Source: JAOUGY01 sp050329955 (lineage in GTDB: Bacteria; Actinomycetota; Acidimicrobiia; Spongiisociales; ZC4RG35). Taken from it: a stretch of DNA of 42,556 nt. Both the position numbers and the translations under genes were made by a program. Below the pieces are notes generated by a model, which searched no databases, had not been told where the DNA came from, and saw only the letters and a program-made list of their open reading frames with translations. Of the stretch, positions 14,799-21,490 are shown one piece after another (within the stretch, counting starts at the first letter, position 1; the number at the start of each line of letters is the position of its first letter). The stretch covers positions 1-42,556 of the forward strand of contig JBHJOH010000007.1 of the NCBI GenBank assembly GCA_050329955.1. Direction: 5' to 3'.

Positions 14799-15704
14799 AT
14801 GTCAGCGGTGAAGGTCTCGAGCCCCGACAAGATGATGTTCGAGGACGCCGGGATCACCAAGGCCGGGTTGGTCGCCCACTACGAGTCTGTCGCTCCCCGC
14901 ATGCTCGGGTTCATGGCGGGGCGGCCGCTGACCCTGCAGCGGTTCCCCAACGGCATTTCCTCGAACGGGTTCATGCAGAAGAACGCCGCCGACCACTTCC
15001 CCGACAGCATCCGGCGCTTCGAGGTCCCCAGGCAGGGTGGCGGCGTCACCGTCTATCCGGTGGTCGACCAGGCCGACGACGTCGCCTATCTGGCCAACCA
15101 GAACACCGTCACCTTCCACATGTGGACGTCGTCGATGGACCGTCCCATGCATCCCGACTGGATGGTGCTCGACCTCGACCCCGACGACGGTGATCTCGAT
15201 GGTGTTCGCTTCGCCACCGCCGCTATCCATGAAGTCCTGACCGAGTTCGGTGTCGACGGATTCTGCCTGGCCACCGGCTCATCGGGGTTCCACGTGTGGG
15301 TGGCGCTCGACGGATCGATGACCGGCGACGAAGTGTCGCTCGCGTCGCGTGCGGTCGCCGGGATCGCCGCCGCCCGGCACCCGGAGCGGATGACGACCGA
15401 GTTTCTCAAGCGCGAGCGCAAGGGCCGGGTGTTCGTCGACTGGCTCCGCAACGGACCGACCGCCACGGTGGTCGTACCGTTCTCGCTTCGCCCCAAACCG
15501 CAGGCGCCCGTAGCGGTGCCGCTCACCTGGGACGAGCTGGCCGAAGCCCGACCCGACGGTTGGACCATCGGCCGCCTGGTCGATCGTCTCCAGGTGGAAA
15601 CCAACCCCCGCCGGCAGGCACTGTCGGTCGACGCCATCGTCGAGGCGGCTCGAAGCGCGGGCGTGGATCTCGATAGTCAGTTCGACCGTTTCGGTCGCAA
15701 GTAA
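14799..15704 (+). CDS. LigD-type polymerase domain protein (stand-alone PolDom)
   Basis: The 301-residue protein matches the archaeo-eukaryotic-primase-type polymerase domain of LigD. The first two metal ligands are in MVLDLDPDD (D125, D127), the nucleotide-binding GSSGFHVW is at about 161-167, and the third ligand is in VFVDWLRN (D214). Arginine/lysine residues precede it in KRERKGR. There is no ligase or nuclease domain and no Ku gene nearby. Such enzymes add ribo- or deoxynucleotides in end joining or gap filling. It is probably transcribed alone or with the kinase-like gene 42 bp downstream. Confidence 0.9.
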   Translation: MSAVKVSSPDKMMFEDAGITKAGLVAHYESVAPRMLGFMAGRPLTLQRFPNGISSNGFMQKNAADHFPDSIRRFEVPRQGGGVTVYPVVDQADDVAYLANQNTVTFHMWTSSMDRPMHPDWMVLDLDPDDGDLDGVRFATAAIHEVLTEFGVDGFCLATGSSGFHVWVALDGSMTGDEVSLASRAVAGIAAARHPERMTTEFLKRERKGRVFVDWLRNGPTATVVVPFSLRPKPQAPVAVPLTWDELAEARPDGWTIGRLVDRLQVETNPRRQALSVDAIVEAARSAGVDLDSQFDRFGRK

Positions 15705-15732
15705 TCGTCGCCCCTCCTCGGCTTGTCCCTCG

Positions 15733-15738
15733 TAGCCT
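15733..15738 (+). promoter_or_regulatory. -10 box TAGCCT
   Basis: TAGCCT ends eight bases before ATG 15747, favouring that ATG over the upstream TTG 15723 and predicting a leaderless mRNA. Confidence 0.5.
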
Positions 15739-15746
15739 GCCGCGAA

Positions 15747-16619
15747 ATGGTGAGACCGACTTGGCCGACGGGTGATCAGATCGAGCGCCTCTCGTCCCTT
15801 CTCGGAGGGGTTGGGGCCTTCCGGGCGGTGAGCGGCGGGTTCAGTGCTGCCGGCCTCTGGATCGTCGAGACGCCCTCGGGCACCGTCTTCGTGAAGGTGG
15901 CGGTGAACGAAGACACGGCACGATGGCTGCGGGACGAAGCTCGGATCTATCAGGGCGTGGCGGGTCCGTTCATGCCCCGTCTGGTGTGTTTCGACGACGA
16001 GGGCGACCGTCCGCTCCTCGTCGTGGAGGATCTCAGCCATCACCGCCGGCCGCCGCCATGGACATCTCCGGACGCCGACGCAGTCCTGGCTTCGTTGGAG
16101 GCCATGTGGGCGACACCCGTACCGCCCGACCTGCCCCCAGCCGACGACGGCCTGTTCACGCTGTGGGACGAGATCGCCACCGATCCGGCTCCGGTGCTCG
16201 TATCCGGGCAACTGACGCTGGAGTGGCTCGACGCCTGGGTTCCGGCGATGCAACATGCCGCCGCTCAGGCAACGCCGGAGGGGTCTGCGCTGATTCACCA
16301 GGACATCCGCAGCGACAACCTCGCCATCGGCCCGGACGGGATCGCACGGTTTTTCGACTGGAACTGGGCGGCCGTCGGTAACGCGCAACTCGACCTGGCG
16401 GCCTGGTTGCCGTCGCTGGCGATGGAGGGCGGGCCCAAGCCCTGGGAGGTGATGATCGACGGTGGGCCGTATGCCGCAGTCCTCGCCGGCTACTTCATAT
16501 GGGCGGCCGCTCAGCCGCTGGTGGCGGAAGTCGCACCGCACATCCGGGCGTTCCAGCGCGCCCAGGGTGAAGTGGCGCTCCAGTGGGCGTGCAGAGAGCT
16601 GGGTATCCCCCCGAAGTGA
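15747..16619 (+). CDS. Aminoglycoside phosphotransferase-family (APH) kinase-like protein
   Basis: The 290-residue protein has the APH/choline-kinase fold. It has a Gly-rich start SGGFSAAG, a lysine in TVFVKVA, the hinge LLVVEDLS, the catalytic loop HQDIRSDN and the metal-binding FFDWNW. The substrate cannot be told; the family covers antibiotics, choline, homoserine and sugars, so this is not evidence of resistance. The ATG is set by the -10 box at 15733. It converges on the HAD phosphatase gene with a 21-bp gap. Confidence 0.85.
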   Translation: MVRPTWPTGDQIERLSSLLGGVGAFRAVSGGFSAAGLWIVETPSGTVFVKVAVNEDTARWLRDEARIYQGVAGPFMPRLVCFDDEGDRPLLVVEDLSHHRRPPPWTSPDADAVLASLEAMWATPVPPDLPPADDGLFTLWDEIATDPAPVLVSGQLTLEWLDAWVPAMQHAAAQATPEGSALIHQDIRSDNLAIGPDGIARFFDWNWAAVGNAQLDLAAWLPSLAMEGGPKPWEVMIDGGPYAAVLAGYFIWAAAQPLVAEVAPHIRAFQRAQGEVALQWACRELGIPPK

Positions 16620-16640
16620 CACCGTGTGTCCGTGCCAGTA

Positions 16641-17279
16641 TCAGTCGAGCAGAGCCGCCAGAGCCGCCGGGCTGTCGACGAGGCGGTCGGCTCCGGCCGC
16701 CTGTAACTCTTCGGGCGTGCCGAACCCCCAGGTGACGCCGACGGTGTGGGTGCCGTGGTGGCGACCCGCCTCGATGTCGTGACGGCGATCGCCGATCATC
16801 ACGGTGCGATCGGGTGGCAGATCCACGGCGGCCAGCGCCCTGGCGAGCGTGACGGACTTGGGTTCCGGGCTGGTGAGCGCGGGGCCTTCGATCAACTCGA
16901 ACAGCGCTGCGAGTCCCAGCGACTCGAGAATCGGAACTGCGGTCGGTTTCGGCTTGGATGTGACCACGCCCATGCGAATGCGCATGGTGTGAAGCAGCTC
17001 AGCGACCCCCGGGTACACCACGGTCTCGGTGAGCGACCGGGTGGCGTACACCTCCCGGTAGGCGGCGAGCAGCGAAGTCATCAGGGTCGGGTCCTGTCCC
17101 CGCTCGACCAGCAGGTCGGTGATGGTGTCGTACAGCGGTGGACCGATGTAGACGTGGGCGTGGTCGTGCGGCACAGGCTCCAACCCGTGCCGGTCGAGAG
17201 CGTCGTTCAGAGAGTCGATGATGGGCGGCCCCGAATCGACGAGCGTCCCATCCAGATCGAAGAACCCCACCTCGAACAC
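16641..17279 (-). CDS. gph: HAD-superfamily hydrolase, phosphoglycolate phosphatase-like
   Basis: The protein of about 212 residues has HAD motif I FFDLDGTLVDSG with the nucleophilic Asp, a helical cap (about 15-85), motif II VVTSKP, a motif III lysine in PEPKSVTL, and motif IV IGDRRHDIEAG. This fits the Gph/PpaX group, which hydrolyses 2-phosphoglycolate or similar small phosphates. GTG 17279 is preferred because GGTGAG lies six bases upstream; GTG 17285 is an in-frame alternative directly abutting that site. Upstream lie the 38-bp tandem repeats. Confidence 0.85.
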   Translation of the reverse strand: MFEVGFFDLDGTLVDSGPPIIDSLNDALDRHGLEPVPHDHAHVYIGPPLYDTITDLLVERGQDPTLMTSLLAAYREVYATRSLTETVVYPGVAELLHTMRIRMGVVTSKPKPTAVPILESLGLAALFELIEGPALTSPEPKSVTLARALAAVDLPPDRTVMIGDRRHDIEAGRHHGTHTVGVTWGFGTPEELQAAGADRLVDSPAALAALLD

Positions 17280-17337
17280 GAACACCTCACCGTCCGGTCG
17301 TGGATGAGGCCGCCTTCAACGAAGGCACCTCATCACC

Positions 17338-17432
17338 TTTTGCACATTGTGCAGAACGCACGCGATTCACCCACCTTTTGCACATTGTGCAGAAGGCACA
17401 CGATTCACCCACCTTTTGCACATTGTGCAGAA
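17338..17432. repeat. Three 38-bp tandem repeats with palindromic cores
   Basis: TGCACATTGTGCA starts at 17341, 17379 and 17417, a spacing of exactly 38 bp. Linkers are nearly identical (GAAGGCACACGATTCACCCA), and a degraded fourth linker precedes the first copy. Each core is a palindrome that extends to 10-base arms with one mismatch. Each copy holds TTTTGCACA on one strand, which fits the relaxed DnaA-box consensus TTWTNCACA, and TTCTGCACA on the other. The repeats lie between the divergent gph and rsmD genes. Confidence 0.75.
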
Positions 17433-17480
17433 GGTGGGGAGGGTACCCGCTGGCTGGTGCGCGCCTGCGATGATGGCGGC

Positions 17481-18023
17481 ATGCGCGTCATCGCTGGAAC
17501 GAGAGGCGGTCGCAGGCTCGCCGGCCCCGATACTCCCGACACCCGCCCCGTGACCGATCGGGTCAAGGAGTCGGTGTTCTCTTCGCTCGGGTCGGTCGTG
17601 GTGGATGCGAGGGTGGCCGATCTCTTCGCCGGTGCGGGCAGCTTCGGCATCGAGTCGCTCAGCCGGGGGGCGGCGTCGGCGGTGTTCGTCGAGAACGGCC
17701 GTAAGGCGCTCGAGGCGCTCCGAAAGAACCTGGCAGACCTCGGCCTCGACGGGATGGTCGTCCAGGCAGATGTCACCCATTGGGTAGCCGCATCTCACGG
17801 GCCGTTCGACCTGGTGTTCTGCGATCCGCCCTGGCCGTTGGCCACCTCGATCCTCTCCGCCATCCTGGAGGATCTCGCCCGCAACATGGCGGAGGACGGA
17901 CTCGTGATCGCGACACGTCGGGCCTCCGATGACATCCCGCACCCGGTCGGATTCGCGATTGACGACGAACGGCGCCACGGAGACACCAGAATCATTCGAT
18001 ACATGCTGAAGGACACCTTGTGA
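17481..18023 (+). CDS. rsmD: 16S rRNA (guanine(966)-N2)-methyltransferase
   Basis: The 180-residue protein is a class I SAM methyltransferase. It begins MRVIAGTRGGRRLAGP, the usual RsmD start, and then has TRPVTDRVKESVFSSL. The SAM-binding motif is VADLFAGAGSFGIESLSRGA, and the catalytic motif is FCDPPW. It methylates G966 of 16S rRNA. The ATG follows GATGAT by six bases, a poor match to the leaderless -10 pattern. Its stop overlaps the coaD GTG by four bases; the rsmD-coaD pair is widespread. Confidence 0.93.
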   Translation: MRVIAGTRGGRRLAGPDTPDTRPVTDRVKESVFSSLGSVVVDARVADLFAGAGSFGIESLSRGAASAVFVENGRKALEALRKNLADLGLDGMVVQADVTHWVAASHGPFDLVFCDPPWPLATSILSAILEDLARNMAEDGLVIATRRASDDIPHPVGFAIDDERRHGDTRIIRYMLKDTL

Positions 18024-18493
18024 CCGTTGCGCTCTGCCCTGGAAGTTTCGACCCGCCCACCAACGGACATCTCGACGTGATCGAACGGTGCGCAGCCGTG
18101 TTCGACCGATTGGTGGTGGCGGTGGTGGCGAATCCGTCGAAATCGCCGCTGTTCAGCGCTGACGAACGGGTCGAACTGCTGAGGCGGGCGAGCGACCATC
18201 TCGGCAACGTCGAGATCGCTGCCTTCGAGGGTCTGTTGGTCGACTTCGCCGAGCACAAGGGGGTGGACGTGCTGGTCAAGGGTCTTCGTGCCGTCACCGA
18301 CTTCGACTACGAGCTGCAGATGGCGCAGATGAACCACACGCTGCGCGACGTCGACACCCTGTTCATCCCCACCGCCCCCGAGTGGAGTTACCTGTCATCG
18401 TCATTGGTGCGTGAAGTCGCCAGGTTGGGGGGCGACGTCGGTACCCTCGTCCCGGCCGTGGTCGCCGAAGCCCTGAAGGAGAAGCTCACATGA
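18020..18493 (+). CDS. coaD: Phosphopantetheine adenylyltransferase
   Basis: The 157-residue nucleotidyltransferase joins 4'-phosphopantetheine and ATP to dephospho-CoA, the penultimate step of CoA synthesis. Motifs are CPGSFDPPTNGHLDVI with the (T/H)xGH signature, VLVKGLRAVTDFDYELQMAQMN, and YLSSSLVREVARLGGD, corresponding to the ISSTxVRE motif. The GTG overlaps the rsmD stop (GTGA), and its own stop overlaps the next gene (ATGA), so the three should be translated in step. Confidence 0.96.
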   Translation: MTVALCPGSFDPPTNGHLDVIERCAAVFDRLVVAVVANPSKSPLFSADERVELLRRASDHLGNVEIAAFEGLLVDFAEHKGVDVLVKGLRAVTDFDYELQMAQMNHTLRDVDTLFIPTAPEWSYLSSSLVREVARLGGDVGTLVPAVVAEALKEKLT

Positions 18494-19053
18494 GCGACGA
18501 GCCCTACGACTACGAAGACGATGTGACCCCAGCGGCACCCGGACCGGGCCTCGGTTCCGATCCCCGACCCCGGGCGACGGTGGGTGAGCTCCAGGACATG
18601 GTCGACGACATGATCGCCCACATGGAGGCGGCCAAGTCGATGCCCCTCTCATCCAACGTCCTGGTGGATCGGGAGTCCTTCCTCGACATGCTCTACCGGC
18701 TCCGCGCCGAACTTCCCGACGAGTTGCGTGCCGCCCGCTGGATGGTGCGGGAGCGAGAGGCGTTCATCGCCCGCACCAACGAACGTGCTCACGAGATCGT
18801 CGAACGTGCCCAGAACGAGAGCCGCCGTCTGATCTCGGAGTCATATGTGCTGGCCGAAGCGGTCGAGGAGGCCAACATCCTCGTGCGCAGGGCCGAAGGC
18901 GAGGCCCGTCGCCTCCGTCTCGAAGCCGAGGACGAGCTCGAGAAGGGGCTCGTCTCCGTAGAGCAGCTCATGGCGGAGTTGATCCGCAAGATCCATGGCG
19001 CCCGTGCCGAGCTGCACGAGGCGCGGCCACCCGCCCCCGACGTCCCGTACTGA
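18490..19053 (+). CDS. sepIVA: DivIVA/SepIVA-like coiled-coil protein
   Basis: The 187-residue protein has an acidic Pro/Gly-rich head (1-28), a short helical region with LQDMVDDMIAHMEAAKSMP, and a long charged coiled coil (about 65-180) rich in Arg, Glu and Ala (RNESRRLISE type). In mycobacteria the gene next to yceD, rnc and fpg is sepIVA, a septal DivIVA-family protein that helps coordinate envelope growth; position and coiled-coil form support the same assignment here. Sequence alone cannot separate it from other DivIVA-like proteins. The start overlaps the coaD stop. Confidence 0.7.
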   Translation: MSDEPYDYEDDVTPAAPGPGLGSDPRPRATVGELQDMVDDMIAHMEAAKSMPLSSNVLVDRESFLDMLYRLRAELPDELRAARWMVREREAFIARTNERAHEIVERAQNESRRLISESYVLAEAVEEANILVRRAEGEARRLRLEAEDELEKGLVSVEQLMAELIRKIHGARAELHEARPPAPDVPY

Positions 19054-19088
19054 CAGAGTTTGAGAGTCGGCGAGCTGCGACAATACCG

Positions 19089-19613
19089 ATGGCCATGTCT
19101 CTGCGTTTCCAGATCTCCGATCTTCTTGCACATCCCGGCCAGGGGCGTGAAGAGTCCGCCGTCCTCGCCGTCGATGTGGGCCTTTCGAACGCCTCGGTCG
19201 ACGACGAGGTCGTTGTATCCGTCACCTTGCGTTCGCTCACCGACGGGGTGGTGGTGCGGGGAGCAGCCCAGACCACCGTCGACCTGACATGCAATCGGTG
19301 CCTCACCGGCTGGTCCGAGGAGTTGTCGGTACCCATCGAGTCGGTGTTCAGGCTTCATCCGGATGACGAGGACGACGAACTTCCGGTCGAGGCCGGCGGC
19401 TGGATCGACCTCGAACCGGTGATCCACGACGAGGTGGCGTTGGCCCTTCCGACCAGGCCGGTCTGCAGGGAGGACTGTCCCGGACTTTGCCCGACGTGTG
19501 GAACCGACTTGAATGTGGAACCCTGTGACGGGCACGGTGAGGAATCCGACTCACCGTTCGCTGCACTACAGCAGCTGTTTGCCGGCGAACCGTCCCAGCA
19601 ATCCGATTCCTGA
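19089..19613 (+). CDS. yceD: DUF177 / YceD family protein
   Basis: The 174-residue protein has the YceD pattern, with CNRCLTGW (about 61-68) and the C-terminal cysteine motif CREDCPGLCPTCGTDLN. Bacterial YceD genes are almost always just before rpmF, as here (20 bp), and the family is linked to 23S rRNA accumulation. ATG 19089 or ATG 19095 could start the protein; neither has a convincing ribosome binding site. Confidence 0.9.
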   Translation: MAMSLRFQISDLLAHPGQGREESAVLAVDVGLSNASVDDEVVVSVTLRSLTDGVVVRGAAQTTVDLTCNRCLTGWSEELSVPIESVFRLHPDDEDDELPVEAGGWIDLEPVIHDEVALALPTRPVCREDCPGLCPTCGTDLNVEPCDGHGEESDSPFAALQQLFAGEPSQQSDS

Positions 19614-19632
19614 TCCAGAAGGAGCGCGCACC

Positions 19633-19809
19633 ATGGCGGTGCCAAAGAAGAAGATGTCGCGGATGCGGACGCGTCAGCGCAAGTCTTCGTGGAAGGTCTC
19701 CCGACCTGCCATGTCGACCTGCCCCCGCTGTAAGAGCCCCAAGCTCCCGCACCGCGCCTGCCGTGAATGCGGTACCTACAACGGCCGGGAAGTCCTCGAG
19801 ACCAACTGA
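19633..19809 (+). CDS. rpmF: 50S ribosomal protein L32
   Basis: The 58-residue protein starts MAVPKKKMSRMRTRQRKSSW and has two CxxC pairs (CPRC, CREC), making it the zinc-binding C+ form of L32. AGAAGGAG stands nine bases before the ATG. The plsX GTG begins two bases after its stop. Both L28 and L32 are zinc forms here; no zinc-free duplicates are in the window. Confidence 0.97.
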   Translation: MAVPKKKMSRMRTRQRKSSWKVSRPAMSTCPRCKSPKLPHRACRECGTYNGREVLETN

Positions 19810-19810
19810 G

Positions 19811-20785
19811 GTGTCGCGGATCGCCCTCGACGCCATGGGGGGCGACCACGCCCCCGTCGAAACGGTCGCCGGAGCGGTGGCCGCTGCTGCCGAGGGCGTG
19901 GACGTGGTGCTGGTCGGTGACGAGTCCGTGCTCCGGGGCCAACTCGAAGACCTGGGAGTTGATCTCCCGGTGATCGACGCGCCCGAGGTGATCGCCATGG
20001 GCGAGGATCCCGCCAAGGCGATCAGAGAGAAACCGCGCTCGTCGATCGTCGAGTGTGCCCGTCTGGTCCGTTCCGGTGAGGCGGCCGGATTCGTGTCTGC
20101 CGGCTCCACCGGAGCGGCGATGGCGGCGGCGGCGATCATCCTGGGCCGGGTGCCCGGAGTGCTTCGACCGACCATCGCCTCGGTGATCCCCAAGCCGTCA
20201 GGTCATACGGTTGTGCTCGACTCCGGCGCCAATCCCGAGGTCAGACCCGAGCATCTGGTCCAGTTCGCCGAGATGGGCTCGGTGCTGGCCGAGGTCTACT
20301 TCTCGATCGATTCGCCCCGGGTCGGCCTCCTCAACAATGGCGAGGAGAAGGGCAAGGGCCGCGCCCTCGAGAAGGAGACCTACGCGCTACTCGAGCTGGC
20401 GCCCATCCGTTTCATCGGCAATGTCGAGGGCCGTGACCTCGGTTCTGACCGGCTGGACGTGATCGTCACCGACGGATTCACCGGCAACGTCCTGCTCAAG
20501 ACCACCGAAGGGATCGCGGCCATGGTGACCGCCATGGTGATGGAGGCGCTCGGTCGAACCTCCCCTGAGGTCCAGGCGGCCGTACTCCCCGAACTGGCGC
20601 CGATCCGCCACAGCATGGACTACGAGAACACGGGTGGCGCCCACCTCCTCGGAACCGCCGGAGTGGTGGTGATCGCACACGGATCATCGACCCGCCGGTC
20701 GGTCAAGAACGCACTCGCGATGGCGCACGAGGGCGCCGAACGCGACCTCGTCTCCCGGATTCGGGCCCGGGTCGCGGTGGGATGA
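19811..20785 (+). CDS. plsX: Phosphate acyltransferase PlsX
   Basis: The 324-residue protein begins VSRIALDAMGGDHAP, the family signature, and contains GFVSAGSTGAAMAAA, VLDSGANPEVRPEHLVQFAEMG, LLNNGEEKGKG and VTDGFTGNVLLKTTEG. PlsX interconverts acyl-ACP and acyl-phosphate, feeding PlsY for the first acylation of glycerol-3-phosphate. FakA, 9 kb away, makes the same acyl-phosphate from exogenous fatty acids. The GTG start is fixed by the DAMGGD region and follows rpmF directly; the stop overlaps rnc (ATGA). No acpP gene lies between plsX and rnc. Confidence 0.95.
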   Translation: MSRIALDAMGGDHAPVETVAGAVAAAAEGVDVVLVGDESVLRGQLEDLGVDLPVIDAPEVIAMGEDPAKAIREKPRSSIVECARLVRSGEAAGFVSAGSTGAAMAAAAIILGRVPGVLRPTIASVIPKPSGHTVVLDSGANPEVRPEHLVQFAEMGSVLAEVYFSIDSPRVGLLNNGEEKGKGRALEKETYALLELAPIRFIGNVEGRDLGSDRLDVIVTDGFTGNVLLKTTEGIAAMVTAMVMEALGRTSPEVQAAVLPELAPIRHSMDYENTGGAHLLGTAGVVVIAHGSSTRRSVKNALAMAHEGAERDLVSRIRARVAVG

Positions 20786-21450
20786 CGCTCGACCGCCTCG
20801 CCGAGGAGATCGGCCACGCCTTCCAAGACGTCAGCCTGTTGGAGCGGGCGCTGGTCCACCGCTCGTATACCGCCGAGCATCCCGCCCTGTCCGACAACGA
20901 ACGGATGGAGTTCCTGGGCGATGCGGTGCTGCAGTTGGTGGTGACCGACTTCCTGTACGAGCACTTCCCCACCCAGCGCGAAGGTGAGCTCGCCAAGATC
21001 CGTGCCGCCTGCGTGAACCGCGACGAACTCGCCGTGGTCGCTCGTCGGATCGGGGTGGGCGAGCACATCCGGCTCGGGATTGGCGAGCGACAATCGGGGG
21101 GGAGCGAGAAGTCATCGATTCTGGGCGACGCCATGGAGGCACTGTTGGCGGCGGTGTATCTCGACGCCGGCCTCGAGGCGGCGCGAGGGGTGGTCCTGTC
21201 ACACTGGTCAGCCGTGATCCTGTCGAAGGCGACCGCTCCGGGCCGGCTCGACTTCAAGACCAGGCTCCAGGAGGAACTCGCCGCCGACGGCCGACGGCCG
21301 CTGTACACCGTCGACGGCTCGGGGCCCGACCACGCCCGGGAGTTCGTCGCCATCGTCGAGGTCGACGGGGTGGTGTGGGGACGCGGGAGTGGTCGGTCGA
21401 AGAAGGAAGCCGAACAGGACGCGGCACGAGCGGCGATGCTCCGGCTCTGA
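20782..21450 (+). CDS. rnc: Ribonuclease III
   Basis: The 222-residue protein has the RNase III signature NERMEFLGDAVL (about 39-50), the second acidic cluster ILGDAMEALLAAVYLD and a C-terminal double-stranded RNA-binding domain (about 155-222, ending KKEAEQDAARAAMLRL). It cuts structured precursors, including rRNA. ATG 20782 overlaps the plsX stop. It is the last gene of the run that begins at rsmD; mutM and smc, usual neighbours, are displaced by about 8.5 kb of inserted genes. Confidence 0.96.
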   Translation: MTLDRLAEEIGHAFQDVSLLERALVHRSYTAEHPALSDNERMEFLGDAVLQLVVTDFLYEHFPTQREGELAKIRAACVNRDELAVVARRIGVGEHIRLGIGERQSGGSEKSSILGDAMEALLAAVYLDAGLEAARGVVLSHWSAVILSKATAPGRLDFKTRLQEELAADGRRPLYTVDGSGPDHAREFVAIVEVDGVVWGRGSGRSKKEAEQDAARAAMLRL

Positions 21451-21475
21451 GTTACCAACGTTCAGAAGACCCTGG

Positions 21476-21481
21476 CATAAT
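21476..21481 (+). promoter_or_regulatory. -10 box CATAAT
   Basis: CATAAT differs from TATAAT at one position and ends nine bases before ATG 21491. It suggests that the surface protein has its own promoter rather than being read from rnc. Confidence 0.45.
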
Positions 21482-21490
21482 GCCGATGGG

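Noticed and set aside
15747..16619. Aminoglycoside resistance gene
   Set aside because: Only general APH-family kinase motifs are visible. The family is broad, and nothing ties this gene to antibiotics or a resistance island.
17338..17432. CRISPR array
   Set aside because: Only three units exist, and the linkers between the palindromes are nearly identical instead of unique. No cas genes are nearby.
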